From the NCBI RefSeq assembly GCF_004354815.1, contig NZ_QWJI01000003.1:18156-82155 (forward strand): a stretch of 64,000 bases of DNA, read 5' to 3'. Position numbers and translations under genes: made by a program. This document shows positions 8,428 through 17,826 of this stretch, in pieces (the stretch's first letter is position 1; each line of letters starts with the position of its first letter). The stretch comes from Cardinium endosymbiont of Culicoides punctatus (GTDB lineage: Bacteria > Bacteroidota > Bacteroidia > Cytophagales > Amoebophilaceae). The notes under the pieces are model-generated. The model worked only from the letters and a program-made list of their open reading frames with translations. It was not told the DNA's origin and did no database searches.

Positions 8428-10578
8428 TTATTTATAGGTGGTGAAGTCTTTCTGGTATTTTTCTGGATGTTTTAGAATGTCTCTTGTTTGTGCTAACATT
8501 TCCATAGGATAACCCTCTTCTTCAAGGATATCTATAGCTATAGCCTGATTAGATTCTCCAGGAATCACCTTATAGGTATATTCAATTTTATGGCCACGAC
8601 CCTTATGGTGAATAAAGACCTTGTAATTCTTAAATCCTTTAGTTGGTTCATTCTTTTCCAAGAGCATAATTATTGGATAGTGCGTTGCTACAATAGAGAG
8701 CGCATTACTATATTGGGCAATAAAGTTTAATACAGAATATTCTGTAGCCTCTCCTTCTTTTGGATTGGTACCACTAAAGGGTTCATCAAAAATGGTAAAA
8801 CAGCATTCATCTTTCTTTAGGCCCTTCAATAAACTTAAATGACGTTGAAAGCGCTCAACTTCTGCTACAAATAAGGACTTTCCAGCTGCAATATCATCTG
8901 TAACATCTATATAGGTACTAATTTTATTGAATGGTGTCATGGTACAGGACTTAGCTGGTGCAATACCAAAGGTTTGACTGAGTAGAATCGTTTCTAGAAC
9001 ACCTGTTAAAAACGTAGACTTACCACCTGCATTAGGACCTGTTAGAATCACATTCCGCACACTTGTTTCTCTACCCATTGCTATATCATTACCAATAGCT
9101 ACTACAGGATCTAACATAGGATTCCACATCTCTGTAAAAGTGAAGCATGGTTTGGAGTGTTCTTTAGGAGCAAGCAACTTGGTAAAAGAATAGGTATGGG
9201 GTGCACCCATGGCATCGGTTTCATGCATCAAAGTGGCAACAGCCACAAAAGCATCTAATTCTCCTAATTCATACATGGCATCGTGGAAAATGTCTTTATA
9301 TGCTACAAAAAGTCTATAACTTGCTAGCAGTTTACCCGCATTGTCTTTAAAATAGGACCAAGAGCGCAATGGTAGTTCTTCTAAGTAGCACAATAGGTTT
9401 CCTATTGGTGTTTTTTCTTTCGAAGATGCCAATAGAGCCCTAATAGCAACCAATTGTTTACCATACAATTCCTCTAGTTCAGGATGATCTTGTACTAGCC
9501 TATTGATCTGTTTTGCAGTTATCAAAAAGGTTTGTATATCTGCCATCCGCAGTGCAAGATGGTTTAGCACGCCTGAATATTCTTTATAGTTACGGTAGCC
9601 TTTATAGTACTGCCACAAAGAGTGAATGGTCAAACCTGCTGAATAAAAATAGAAAACGGATTTCATCCCTCCTGTACTATTATTATTTCTGATACTATGA
9701 TTGCTGATACGATTATCATCAAAGTCAAGATTAAGGTTACTAATATGATAAAGCCCATATCCTGGAAAAAACATAGGATAGAATTTTTTGTAGTAAAAGC
9801 TATGTGTTAGTTCCTTTGGGCTGAAGGCTACTACCAACTCTCCACTAACTGCTCCAAGTAAAGGGTACCAGATATAATTAGAATAAATGTTCCATAAGTC
9901 TCGTAGCCAAAACTTTCTTGTTTGTAACGAAGTAGCAGATTTATTAGAAATAGGATTTTGAGTATAAAATAAATCTGTTAGGTATTTATCATATTCCTTA
10001 TTGTATAAAGGATCTGTTTCTGTCCAAAAAGACAACATGCCTTTTTCGACCTTTTTATAATTTTGGAGTTGATTTTTTAAATCGGCAGCAACTTGATTTT
10101 CTCTATAAAGATAATGCACAATCTGCTGGCGTTGTATAAGTTCATCTAGGTTTGCAATAGGTGCACTTACAAAAGTGGCAAGCGATATCTCCCCGAGGGT
10201 AGTAATGGTTTTATTAATGCGGGATAAAAAGTGATAATCTGGTGTTGTAGTCGTTCCGCAAAAAAGATGCAAATCATTCCAAGCATATTGGTTCAGTACT
10301 GTACCTATATGTTTATGCCGATCTTGGTATACATTGCTTTTTGCAAAAATCTCATTAAACACCACTACCCGCTCCTCTCTTGGTGAAAGGGTTACATCAG
10401 TAATATTTTTATTAAATGATTCTTTATGATCTTCAGGTTTATCATTTTTTTTTACTTCCTCATGAAATGACTTTAAATAAATATCTGCCAATTCAGCAAG
10501 TTTAGGCGCTGTTGTATCTGCACTGGCAATAAAACTGTGTAAAGAAAAGGCAAATGTAAGTTGCTTGAGTATACGCAT
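8428..10578 (-). CDS. MutS-domain-V-like ATPase with N-terminal signal-peptide-like segment
   Basis: A 716-residue protein whose C-terminal third is a MutS/ABC-type ATPase. Walker A is LTGPNAGGKSTFLTG (about residues 512-526), a D-loop/Walker B-like block is FTIFDEPFSGTNPKEG (about 605-620), and the switch histidine is in IVATHYP. The N-terminal two thirds lack MutS mismatch-binding motifs (no FxE). The extreme N-terminus, MRILKQLTFAFSLHSFIASA followed by DTTAPKL, looks like a cleavable signal peptide, and hydrophobic stretches appear around FYPMFFPGYGLYHI and FYFYSAGLTIHSLW. So this is not canonical MutS or MutS2 and may be membrane-associated. Related MutS-like proteins without repair domains exist in Bacteroidota; the function is unknown. 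Confidence 0.75.
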   Translation of the reverse strand: MRILKQLTFAFSLHSFIASADTTAPKLAELADIYLKSFHEEVKKNDKPEDHKESFNKNITDVTLSPREERVVVFNEIFAKSNVYQDRHKHIGTVLNQYAWNDLHLFCGTTTTPDYHFLSRINKTITTLGEISLATFVSAPIANLDELIQRQQIVHYLYRENQVAADLKNQLQNYKKVEKGMLSFWTETDPLYNKEYDKYLTDLFYTQNPISNKSATSLQTRKFWLRDLWNIYSNYIWYPLLGAVSGELVVAFSPKELTHSFYYKKFYPMFFPGYGLYHISNLNLDFDDNRISNHSIRNNNSTGGMKSVFYFYSAGLTIHSLWQYYKGYRNYKEYSGVLNHLALRMADIQTFLITAKQINRLVQDHPELEELYGKQLVAIRALLASSKEKTPIGNLLCYLEELPLRSWSYFKDNAGKLLASYRLFVAYKDIFHDAMYELGELDAFVAVATLMHETDAMGAPHTYSFTKLLAPKEHSKPCFTFTEMWNPMLDPVVAIGNDIAMGRETSVRNVILTGPNAGGKSTFLTGVLETILLSQTFGIAPAKSCTMTPFNKISTYIDVTDDIAAGKSLFVAEVERFQRHLSLLKGLKKDECCFTIFDEPFSGTNPKEGEATEYSVLNFIAQYSNALSIVATHYPIIMLLEKNEPTKGFKNYKVFIHHKGRGHKIEYTYKVIPGESNQAIAIDILEEEGYPMEMLAQTRDILKHPEKYQKDFTTYK

Positions 10579-10713
10579 ATAAAAAATTGATTACTTTAAG
10601 TCTAAATATACAAAATGTTCTACGAATCATTACATATGTTCGCCCAATATAAATCCTATAGAACCCACTTATGGTTGTCTCCAAACGCTAGTTTTTCTTG
10701 GCCTCGAGGCTCG

Positions 10714-10751
10714 ATGGAAATGAGCTTTTATCCGTGGCTTCTGGTGGCTCT
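10714..10751. repeat. 38-bp 3'-end repeat, copy 1
   Basis: Thirty-eight bases starting ATGGAAATGAGCTTTTATCC are identical to 62493-62530. Here they cover the last seven codons (RATRSHG), the stop and 14 nt downstream of the Rpn-type lipoprotein gene. In the other copy they end a fragment of a different protein family. Confidence 0.9.
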
Positions 10752-11867
10752 GCTACGGCTGTTTTTCGCTTCTTTTATCATCTTATCGATTTCAGCTTCA
10801 TCGTAATCACTATCATCACAAAATATTTTTTTTATATCATCAGGACCTAAACCATCTGCAACTCTATTACTAATTTTTCGTCTTTTCCTTTCCTGATTTT
10901 TCTGATCAAACTCTTTTTTTGCTTTCTCTTCACCTTCCTTTATACCTTCCTCTTTACCTTCTCTTCTAGCTCTATTTATGTCGATTTGTTTTTCGGTTTG
11001 TCTTAGTATATAACGCTGATAAGCATTTTTCTTTTCCTCTGGAAGTTTTAGATAAGTTAATTTATTTTCAATTTTCTTTATACATGATTGAGGCAAATGT
11101 TCAATTTCAGGCACTGTATCATTTTTGAGTATATAAAACCAGTCCTCTAAAACACTAGTTGATTCGCTTTTTTCAAATTCTGGAATAGATATTATAAAAT
11201 AATCTGGTGTTACATTACTTGCATGAACTACAATTTTATTGCCATTCCTGTCTCTTTCATCTAATTCCAATACAATATCAATTTCTTCATTATTTATGTC
11301 ATGATATATAGTTTTCCCCCTACATAGTGATGACATATTTTTATCTGGCGTAAAGTACAAAAGATTGATATGATATACTTTTTTAATAGTAGAATAATCC
11401 ATACCTGCAGCAAGTGAATCAACTATAGTACGTGATGTTGTATAAAGTGCCTTATGAAAAAAAGATCTTTTAATATTCCGTTCTATTTCTACTATATACT
11501 TATTACCCTTTTTATCTTTTACAAGCATATCTACCAATGACCCTTTTTCTTTTTTACTTCCTTTATTAGTTTCACTCTCAAGAAGTTCTAATATTTCTAT
11601 TTCGGGTCCACCATAATGAGTAAGTATAGAAGAAATAAAGCTTTCTAATATCTCATAGTCTGATTTACTTCTTAAAAGGTGTTTAATAGCATAGTCAAAA
11701 GAAACAAGTGGCTTTGTTCCAGCTGGTGGTACTGGTACCATACTATTATATATACGATCTTCTTCATCACTTGAATAGTACTCAGGATCCATTCTTAATT
11801 CTTGCTGTTTACAAGCAAAAAAAACTGAAGACATAAAACATAATACTGTTAAAATTAATTTATTCAT
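10728..11867 (-). CDS. Rpn/PD-(D/E)XK nuclease-fold lipoprotein
   Basis: A 379-residue protein from the ATG at 11867 (MNKLILTVLCF). Residues 1-20 form a lipoprotein signal ending in a lipobox-like FFAC, predicting lipid attachment at Cys20. The nuclease-fold core is of the Rpn/PDDEXK_2 (PD-(D/E)XK transposase-like) type: FDYAIKHLLRS, then the acidic motif SLVDMLVKDKKGNKYIVEIE (D and E-x-E), then KALYTTSRTIVDSLAAG. The usual EMQ/EIQ third motif is EIE here. A charged coiled coil (REGKEEGIKEGEEKAKK) and a divergent tail follow, ending RATRSHG. The leader immediately upstream is shared with two other genes in the window. Rpn proteins normally act on DNA in the cytosol; an exported version has no established role. 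Confidence 0.75.
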   Translation of the reverse strand: MNKLILTVLCFMSSVFFACKQQELRMDPEYYSSDEEDRIYNSMVPVPPAGTKPLVSFDYAIKHLLRSKSDYEILESFISSILTHYGGPEIEILELLESETNKGSKKEKGSLVDMLVKDKKGNKYIVEIERNIKRSFFHKALYTTSRTIVDSLAAGMDYSTIKKVYHINLLYFTPDKNMSSLCRGKTIYHDINNEEIDIVLELDERDRNGNKIVVHASNVTPDYFIISIPEFEKSESTSVLEDWFYILKNDTVPEIEHLPQSCIKKIENKLTYLKLPEEKKNAYQRYILRQTEKQIDINRARREGKEEGIKEGEEKAKKEFDQKNQERKRRKISNRVADGLGPDDIKKIFCDDSDYDEAEIDKMIKEAKNSRSRATRSHG

Positions 11868-11876
11868 GATAATCAA

Positions 11877-12563
11877 TTAATAATTAGTTATTATTGCTCG
11901 ATATGTCTTATGAGCTATGTAGGCAGTAATAGAGAAGACTACATTAATGATACTTGTAACAAACGTACCACTATCTCTCATGAAGACAGATCAGGGCTAG
12001 TTACTCTATAAAGATACCAAAACGTTTTAATATTATTGGTTACATCTACACAAAGGTAGGTAAAGTGCTTTAGCGCTCCAAAAGGAGCGGTTTTATCTGG
12101 CTTCGAATTTTTGTGCAGATTTTTAGTATTTTTCTTTTGGGACGAAAAGGATTTTTTGCTTAGTTTTTTGGCCCTCAAAAAAGTAAGGCCCCGCTGGCAA
12201 GCGGTTTACAGCAAACTAGGTACAAATCACATAAAGAGTCATATGAAGCGAGCGTTTTACATACAGTTCTCTAAGCACATGGCCCTCTGGATAACTCGAT
12301 AATATATGATGCTAGGTTTTTCTAAACCAGGCATATTATTTTTTACTCAAAAAAAGAGTAACTTTACGTTACTTTATTCATTTATATTATTTGGATGTTA
12401 ATAACATGATTCTAGTAAGAAATTTAGGTAAATTATTGATGAACAAGTTTTTTCAAAAACATGTCTATAATATCTGACTATATATCTTTTTAGTAACGTT
12501 TTATACTAAAAAACACCCATTTTACAATAAAAATTTTTTACCAAGAAAAAACGAATTCTATCT
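11877..12563. other. Long non-coding stretch before the lytic transglycosylase
   Basis: Apart from leader copy A, I find no convincing gene in these 687 bases. A short hairpin CGCTCC-AAAA-GGAGCG followed by GTTTTAT at about 12076-12098 could be a plus-strand terminator without an obvious upstream gene. A palindrome GTAAC-TTTAC-GTTAC lies at 12358-12372. Small ORFs on both strands have no coding character. Confidence 0.5.
11896..11995 (-). repeat. Shared leader element, copy A (upstream of Rpn lipoprotein)
   Basis: On the plus strand this begins GCTCGATATGTCTTATGAGC and runs through TATGTAGGCAGTAAT to ACTTGTAAC. Copies B (31608-31708) and C (34928-34993) are nearly identical over about 65 bp, and A and B also share a further block ending AGATCAGG. 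Its edge lies about 28 nt upstream of the ATG at 11867 and it has the same orientation relative to the gene as the other two copies. It could be a promoter/leader or the conserved edge of a gene cassette. Confidence 0.8.
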
Positions 12564-13943
12564 ATGTATTTTATACGTTGGCTATTTTTGTTTTTCCTTT
12601 TACCATTTAATCTATGGGGAGCTGAATTGTCTAATCAGATTATCGTTCCCAACGTGGTTAAGTTTGCAGGTATAAAGATATCTCTCACAGGGCGTGCACG
12701 TGAACGCATTCAGAAAAAAATAGCTCAGTTAACGATATATAAACGTGGATTTAATAAAATAGTAGAAAGGACAAATCTTTTTTTCCCTCTCATAGAAAAA
12801 ACATTGGCAGAAGAAAATGTTCCAGATGACTTTAAATTCCAAGCGTTACATGAAAGCATGTTGATAGGAGATGCTGTCAGTCACACTAATGATGTGGGTT
12901 TTTGGCAAATTCATAAAGTAGCAGCTTTAGATTTAAAGCTAAGTATAGATTATCCCGTAGACGAAAGAATGCATTTAATTCAATCTACTAAAGCTGCAGC
13001 ACGTTTTCTAAAAAACAATGATAACTATTTTAATAGCTGGTTAGGCGCATTACTTGCATATAACAGAGGAAGGGCAGGTGCAGCAAAAATATTTCCTAAA
13101 AAATATTATGGAGCTAAATCTGTTCAATTAGATCATAAAACCGATGATTATATCATCTCTATTTTAGCAACTAAGCTAGCATTTCAAAAAATGGCTGGGA
13201 AAAAGAATCACTCTAAGCTAAAATTATTTGTGTATACACATGGACACCATGGCAAAAAATTGCAAGATATAGCTTCTTATTTGAAGATAGAAGAAAAATT
13301 ATTATTCGAACACAACCGTTGGCTTAGAACTTCTGTAATACCATATAACACCCACTGTTCCTTAGTAGTGCCATTTATACACAATCACCCTAATATAGAC
13401 TTATCTACTACACTAAAGATTCCCACACAACCTAACCATACACAATATAAAAAACATACTATTCCTATAATACAGGAGCAAGCACCATGTTCCCATAGTA
13501 TGGATTACAAAAAATTTTTAAAGCATAACAAAACTTTTCCACAGATTCAACACTTAAATGATTCCCGTTCTTCTAGACTAATAAAAGCCAATGGCAAGCT
13601 TGCAATTATAGCAATGAAGGGTGACACCATTGATCATTTATCACAATTGATCAAATTACCAATATGTAAATTTCTGCTTATAAATGACATTGACAAAATA
13701 CATACGCCGATTCCCAATCATATATATTATTATAGTGCAAAGAGTAGTAAGGCAGACATACACTACCATATTGTAACACCTGGAGAAGATTTATGGTGTA
13801 TTGCGCAACGATATGGCATGCAATTATCTGCACTTTTGGAAAAAAACAGAATGAAGCAAATAGACTTACTTAAAGAAGGTCAAATATTATGGTTACGTTT
13901 TATTAGACCACGTAAAATTCCAGTAGAGTACTGGCTACCTTAA
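12564..13943 (+). CDS. Lytic murein transglycosylase with LysM domain (MltD-like)
   Basis: A 459-residue exported protein. The first ~19 residues (MYFIRWLFLFFLLPFNLWGA) are a signal peptide. The SLT/lysozyme-like domain spans about residues 70-210: the catalytic glutamate lies in FQALHESML, followed by DVGFWQIHKVAA, AARFLKN and WLGALLAYNRG, as in MltD-type enzymes. A linker with a weak second LysM-like region (NGKLAIIAMKGDTIDHLSQL) leads to a clear C-terminal LysM (IHYHIVTPGEDLWCIAQRYG) that binds peptidoglycan. It cleaves the MurNAc-GlcNAc bond to 1,6-anhydro products. The next gene encodes a penicillin-binding protein, so both remodel the wall. Confidence 0.88.
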   Translation: MYFIRWLFLFFLLPFNLWGAELSNQIIVPNVVKFAGIKISLTGRARERIQKKIAQLTIYKRGFNKIVERTNLFFPLIEKTLAEENVPDDFKFQALHESMLIGDAVSHTNDVGFWQIHKVAALDLKLSIDYPVDERMHLIQSTKAAARFLKNNDNYFNSWLGALLAYNRGRAGAAKIFPKKYYGAKSVQLDHKTDDYIISILATKLAFQKMAGKKNHSKLKLFVYTHGHHGKKLQDIASYLKIEEKLLFEHNRWLRTSVIPYNTHCSLVVPFIHNHPNIDLSTTLKIPTQPNHTQYKKHTIPIIQEQAPCSHSMDYKKFLKHNKTFPQIQHLNDSRSSRLIKANGKLAIIAMKGDTIDHLSQLIKLPICKFLLINDIDKIHTPIPNHIYYYSAKSSKADIHYHIVTPGEDLWCIAQRYGMQLSALLEKNRMKQIDLLKEGQILWLRFIRPRKIPVEYWLP

Positions 13944-14106
13944 AATTACGTATTCATTCACTGTAGCATGCCTAGTAGTTTCAACAAACTTATCTCTTTT
14001 CAGATAAAAACTTACCATCATATCAACCTGTTTTTTACTTAGCATTGGCTGCTAACAAAACTAGGTTTAAATGTATATTTATAAAAATGAACAATGAATA
14101 GGTTAT

Positions 14107-16395
14107 ATGAACGAAAAAAAAATAATAATAAATCTGTGGAAACTTTTTGCACTAGGCGTTACAAGTATTCCTATTTACCTATTTTCTGTTCAAGTTGATT
14201 TTTATAATTTATATGGTGGCATGCCATCCACAGAGTTATTGGAAAATCCTCAAAGCGAATTAGCTTCCGAACTTTACTCATCCGATGCTGTATTACTTGG
14301 AAAATATTTTCGCAATAACCGCAGCTTAGTATCTTATGAAGATATTTCTCCAAATATGATCAATGCCCTTATTGCCTCAGAAGATTATCGTTTTGAAAAT
14401 CACGCAGGTATAGACCTAAAAGGGCTTTCACGCGCTTTTTTTCTTTCTATTTTATTACAACGAAAAAAAGGAGGGGGAAGCACCCTTACACAACAATTAG
14501 CCAAGAATCTTTTTAATACTAGGCGAGAAGAAAATTATAGAGGAAAATTGTCAAATATTCCATTGCTCAATAAATTAATCTTGAAAACAAAAGAATGGAT
14601 TTTAGCCGTTCAACTAGAACGGGCTTATACTAAGCACGAAATTATAGCCATGTACCTAAATACGGTCACCTTTGGTAGCAATACCTACGGCATAAAAGTA
14701 GCAGCTCGTACCTTTTTTGATAAAACTCCAGCTGAACTACGTGTAGAAGAAGCGGCATTATTAGTAGGATTGCTCCGTGCACCTTCTCGATACAGTCCTG
14801 TAAGACATCCAGAAAAGGCTAAGTATATTAGGAATGTAGTATTATCACAAATGGTCAAATATGGATTTTTAAAAAAATCAGACTATGATCTTATTTATGA
14901 GATGCCTATAGAGATGCAATACCAAGAAGAAAATTATGAGCAAGGAATGGCACCATACTTTAGAGCAATCGTACGTGACTTTCTACTAAAGTGGACGAGA
15001 GAGAATGGATATGATCTCTTTGCAGATGGATTGCGTGTATACACAACGATTGATAGTAAGGTTCAAGCATATGCAGAAACTGCTTTAAAAGAACGTATGA
15101 AGCTGTTGCAACATCAATTTGATAAACATTGGCAAGATAGCAATCCTTGGATTTATGAAAGTGGGAAAGAGATAGAAGATTATATTGAAAAAGAAATAAA
15201 AAAAACTGTCTTTTACAAACAGCTACTCAAAAAATATGAAGGAGATATGGAAGCTATAGAGCTAGAAATGAACACCCCTGTAAAAACGGAATTATTTTCA
15301 TGGGAAGGACCTATGAAAACCGTTATTAGCCCTTTAGAAGCCTTTAAATACCATCGGAGAATACTACAAGCTGGATGCATGGCCATGGATCCTAAGACTG
15401 GACATATCAAAGCCTGGGTAGGAGGAGTTGATTATAAACATTTTCAATATGATCATGTTAAACAAGGGAAACGTCAAGCTGGCTCTACTTTTAAGCCTAT
15501 GGTTTATACAGTAGCATTAGATAATGGATATCTTCCAACAGATTTAGTTGTAGATGAGCCCGTTACTTTTTCACAACCTAATGGAGATACTTGGACAGCA
15601 CAAAATGCATGGAAACGTTACTCTGGTCAAAAATGCACTTTAAGGTATGCTATGGCACGTTCTATTAATTCTATAACTGCTTATTTACTTAAACAACTTA
15701 CACCTGATTTGGTGATTGATTATGCTAAACGTATGGGTATAAAAGGTCCATTAGACCCTGTTCCTTCCCTTTGTTTGGGCTGTAGTGATGTTTCCATTTA
15801 TGAAATGGTGGGTGCTTACAGTACTTTTTTAAATAAAGGAGTTTGGACAGAACCTTTTTTTGTTACCCATATTGAAGATAAAAATGGCAATATAATCCAA
15901 ACTTTTGTACCACAGCGTAATGAGGCTATTCATGAAGATACAGCTGATCTTATGACCTATATGCTTCAAGGCGCTCTCGATGAAGGCGCATTACATAGTC
16001 TTTCTAATGAATTGAAGCAAGATAATGATATAGCTGGAAAATCAGGAACAACTTCTAATCATTCAGATGGCTGGTTTATAGGACTCACACAAAATCTTTG
16101 TACTGGAGTTTGGGTAGGTGGGGAAGATCGCTGCATTCATTTTAGAGATTTTCATTTAGGAAATGGTAGCACAACAGCTAGACCAATATGGGAGCAGTTT
16201 ATTCTAAAGCTCTATAATGATCCAAATATAATTTACAAAAAAGGACCATTGGTAGATCCTAACTCCTTATCCGAAAAAGTTAGGCAAATTATTCATTCAA
16301 AAAATACTGACAACCAAATGCAAAAAAACAATAAGCATACTACTACAGCCCAAGAAAGAGAGATCGTAGAATTAGATGTGAATAGTATTTTTTAG
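14107..16395 (+). CDS. Class A penicillin-binding protein 1A (transglycosylase/transpeptidase)
   Basis: A 762-residue bifunctional peptidoglycan synthase anchored by one N-terminal membrane helix (about residues 8-28). The GT51 glycosyltransferase domain has ASEDYRFENHAGIDLKG (catalytic glutamate), GGGSTLTQQLAKNLF and KEWILAVQLERAYTKHEI. The transpeptidase domain has all three motifs: SxxK in AGSTFKPM (about residue 465), SxN in ARSINSITA, and KSGTT in GKSGTTSNHSDGW. All catalytic residues are intact, so the symbiont probably still polymerises and crosslinks peptidoglycan. It lies 163 nt after the lytic transglycosylase on the same strand. Confidence 0.94.
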   Translation: MNEKKIIINLWKLFALGVTSIPIYLFSVQVDFYNLYGGMPSTELLENPQSELASELYSSDAVLLGKYFRNNRSLVSYEDISPNMINALIASEDYRFENHAGIDLKGLSRAFFLSILLQRKKGGGSTLTQQLAKNLFNTRREENYRGKLSNIPLLNKLILKTKEWILAVQLERAYTKHEIIAMYLNTVTFGSNTYGIKVAARTFFDKTPAELRVEEAALLVGLLRAPSRYSPVRHPEKAKYIRNVVLSQMVKYGFLKKSDYDLIYEMPIEMQYQEENYEQGMAPYFRAIVRDFLLKWTRENGYDLFADGLRVYTTIDSKVQAYAETALKERMKLLQHQFDKHWQDSNPWIYESGKEIEDYIEKEIKKTVFYKQLLKKYEGDMEAIELEMNTPVKTELFSWEGPMKTVISPLEAFKYHRRILQAGCMAMDPKTGHIKAWVGGVDYKHFQYDHVKQGKRQAGSTFKPMVYTVALDNGYLPTDLVVDEPVTFSQPNGDTWTAQNAWKRYSGQKCTLRYAMARSINSITAYLLKQLTPDLVIDYAKRMGIKGPLDPVPSLCLGCSDVSIYEMVGAYSTFLNKGVWTEPFFVTHIEDKNGNIIQTFVPQRNEAIHEDTADLMTYMLQGALDEGALHSLSNELKQDNDIAGKSGTTSNHSDGWFIGLTQNLCTGVWVGGEDRCIHFRDFHLGNGSTTARPIWEQFILKLYNDPNIIYKKGPLVDPNSLSEKVRQIIHSKNTDNQMQKNNKHTTTAQEREIVELDVNSIF

Positions 16396-16480
16396 TCTAA
16401 AAGTCTGTTATTTCCTGGGAATCAGCACTTGGTCATATCAACGGGTACCTGTTACACTCAATAAACGAAAGTAGATAAAG

Positions 16481-16554
16481 CTCCCCCTGCTGGACTCGAA
16501 CCAGCGACCCTTTGATTAACAGTCAAATGCTCTAACCAACTGAGCTAAGGAGGA
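16481..16554 (-). tRNA. tRNA-Asn (anticodon GTT)
   Basis: Read on the minus strand, the sequence folds as a full cloverleaf. The 7-bp acceptor is TCCTCCT/AGGGGGA, the D-arm is GCTC-AGTTGGTTA-GAGC, the anticodon arm is TTTGA-CTGTTAA-TCAAA with GTT at positions 34-36, and the T-arm is GCTGG-TTCGAGT-CCAGC. No CCA is encoded. GTT decodes the asparagine codons AAC and AAU. Confidence 0.96.
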
Positions 16555-17006
16555 ATTGAAATGCTTATCAGTTACAATTTTACAATTTTTTTCTGTAAAA
16601 ACAATACACTCAGCCTATTTTCTGCGAAAAATTTTTGATTTATTCATAATCCGACATTTAAAAAAGATGCTCTTTTTTAGAGAAAACGTTCTTTGAAAAA
16701 AATCTTTGCTTTTATCAAACAAATTATTGTTTTGTTGGTGGACTGAAAAATTCAGAATTTCGAAACCAACTTTGAGACTCATCTGTTGGCAAGTATCGCA
16801 TAAATAATAGAGTTGCATTTCCGAAAACTATTTCTACGCCCTTTCTGAGTACTAAATGCATAATGCATCCTCCATTTTAACGTTTTTTACTCCAAAAACT
16901 AATAACTAGGAACACAGGTCTATATTAGGTATAATAGGAAAATCTCAACATTATTGTTTTATATTGTCATATGTTTAATATTTGAATTACTATCTTAAAA
17001 TTATTT
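16555..17006. other. Intergenic stretch with ankyrin-gene and IS scraps
   Basis: These 452 bases hold two recognisable fragments: 59 bp at 16675-16733 identical to the 3' end of the ankyrin gene at 36 kb (reverse orientation), and at 16739 the sequence TGGACTGAAAAA that also marks probable IS ends at 57283 and 62204. The rest is AT-rich with no gene I can support. Confidence 0.6.
16675..16733 (-). repeat. 59-bp ankyrin-gene tail fragment
   Basis: The reverse complement is identical to 36550-36608 and in the right frame reads NNLFDKSKDFFQRTFSLK, the C-terminus of the 36-kb ankyrin protein. Here it is detached from any ankyrin repeats and has no stop at the equivalent position. A probable IS end lies 6 nt away, suggesting truncation of a former ankyrin gene. 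Confidence 0.85.
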
Positions 17007-17588
17007 ATGAAAAGCAATAAAAAAAGTATGGTTATACATACACTCAAAACCTTGGCTTTAGTGTCAGCTTTTAATTTATCTGCTTGTAATAGTGCAGGAA
17101 ATAAAGTAAATGCAAGAAATGATTTTCCCATTAATATGAGCAATAATGTATCACAATCACAATCTCAAGCATCAGGCCATAGCAATAATGTACTACAGCC
17201 TAAGCCAATTTTTTTGTTTTTTATTGGTCATGAGTACGAAAACATACTTTATTTATCTGGAAACGAAAAATCATTTACTATTCAAGCTTCTTGTACTCCA
17301 GAACAGGACCAAGAATATCTTCATGATTGTAAGATAAATATCTATCCAACAAAAGGAACTAGTACATTAACAACGAATCATGATGAAATGAGCATTACAT
17401 GTAATGCACTTTATGAAAACTTAAAGGCTTGTATAAATAATGGGAATGGGGAAACTGTTTTAAGCTCTCTTAGAACAGGGAGAGTATATAATATAAAACC
17501 TCACAGCTCAGAAGTAGAGTATACTATTTCTATTACAGACAAGCAAGGTAACACCATTGAGTCCCTTAAAGTAATTTGGAAACAGTAA
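17007..17588 (+). CDS. Small putative lipoprotein of unknown function
   Basis: A 193-residue protein with a lipoprotein signal: positive N-region (MKSNKKS), hydrophobic VIHTLKTLALVSAFNL and lipobox LSAC near residue 27. The mature part opens with a low-complexity polar linker (NNVSQSQSQASGHSNN) and continues as a beta-rich domain with several cysteines (SCTPEQDQ, LHDCKIN, ITCNALY, KACINNG), which may pair outside the cytosol. I do not recognise the domain. A strong terminator hairpin follows the stop. Likely surface- or periplasm-exposed. Confidence 0.65.
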   Translation: MKSNKKSMVIHTLKTLALVSAFNLSACNSAGNKVNARNDFPINMSNNVSQSQSQASGHSNNVLQPKPIFLFFIGHEYENILYLSGNEKSFTIQASCTPEQDQEYLHDCKINIYPTKGTSTLTTNHDEMSITCNALYENLKACINNGNGETVLSSLRTGRVYNIKPHSSEVEYTISITDKQGNTIESLKVIWKQ

Positions 17589-17618
17589 AAAAAATAAAAT
17601 TGTTTCCGTTCGATTGAG

Positions 17619-17661
17619 ATATAGAATGGCCTGGGGATATCCTCGGCAATTCTATATTTTG
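17619..17661 (+). terminator. Rho-independent-type terminator after the small lipoprotein
   Basis: The arms ATATAGAAT and ATTCTATAT, with an inner GGGGATATCCTC-like stem, form a long hairpin followed by TTTT, about 30 nt after the stop at 17588. A second small hairpin (GGACC...GGGTCC) follows. Confidence 0.65.
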
Positions 17662-17826
17662 GACCACTTAATAGGGTCCCATCCCGATCCATAGATTTTG
17701 ATTGATACAAAAAAATGCCGAAATTAAGACTGTGCTAGTAAGAAGCAAAGCATAGTGATTTCAATCACTCAAATTCATTGCCTTGCAGTGGTATTTTGGA
17801 TTTATTTGTTACCTTAAAACAGCATT

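Noticed and set aside
11978..12178. Lysine-rich 66-codon minus-strand frame
   Set aside because: It covers a hairpin and AT-rich DNA, lacks any recognisable domain, and its basic composition comes from A/T runs.
16615..16818. 67-codon minus-strand frame containing NNLFDKSKDFFQRTFSLK
   Set aside because: It only reads through the 59-bp ankyrin-tail repeat and IS-end sequence in the right frame; the rest has no coding character.
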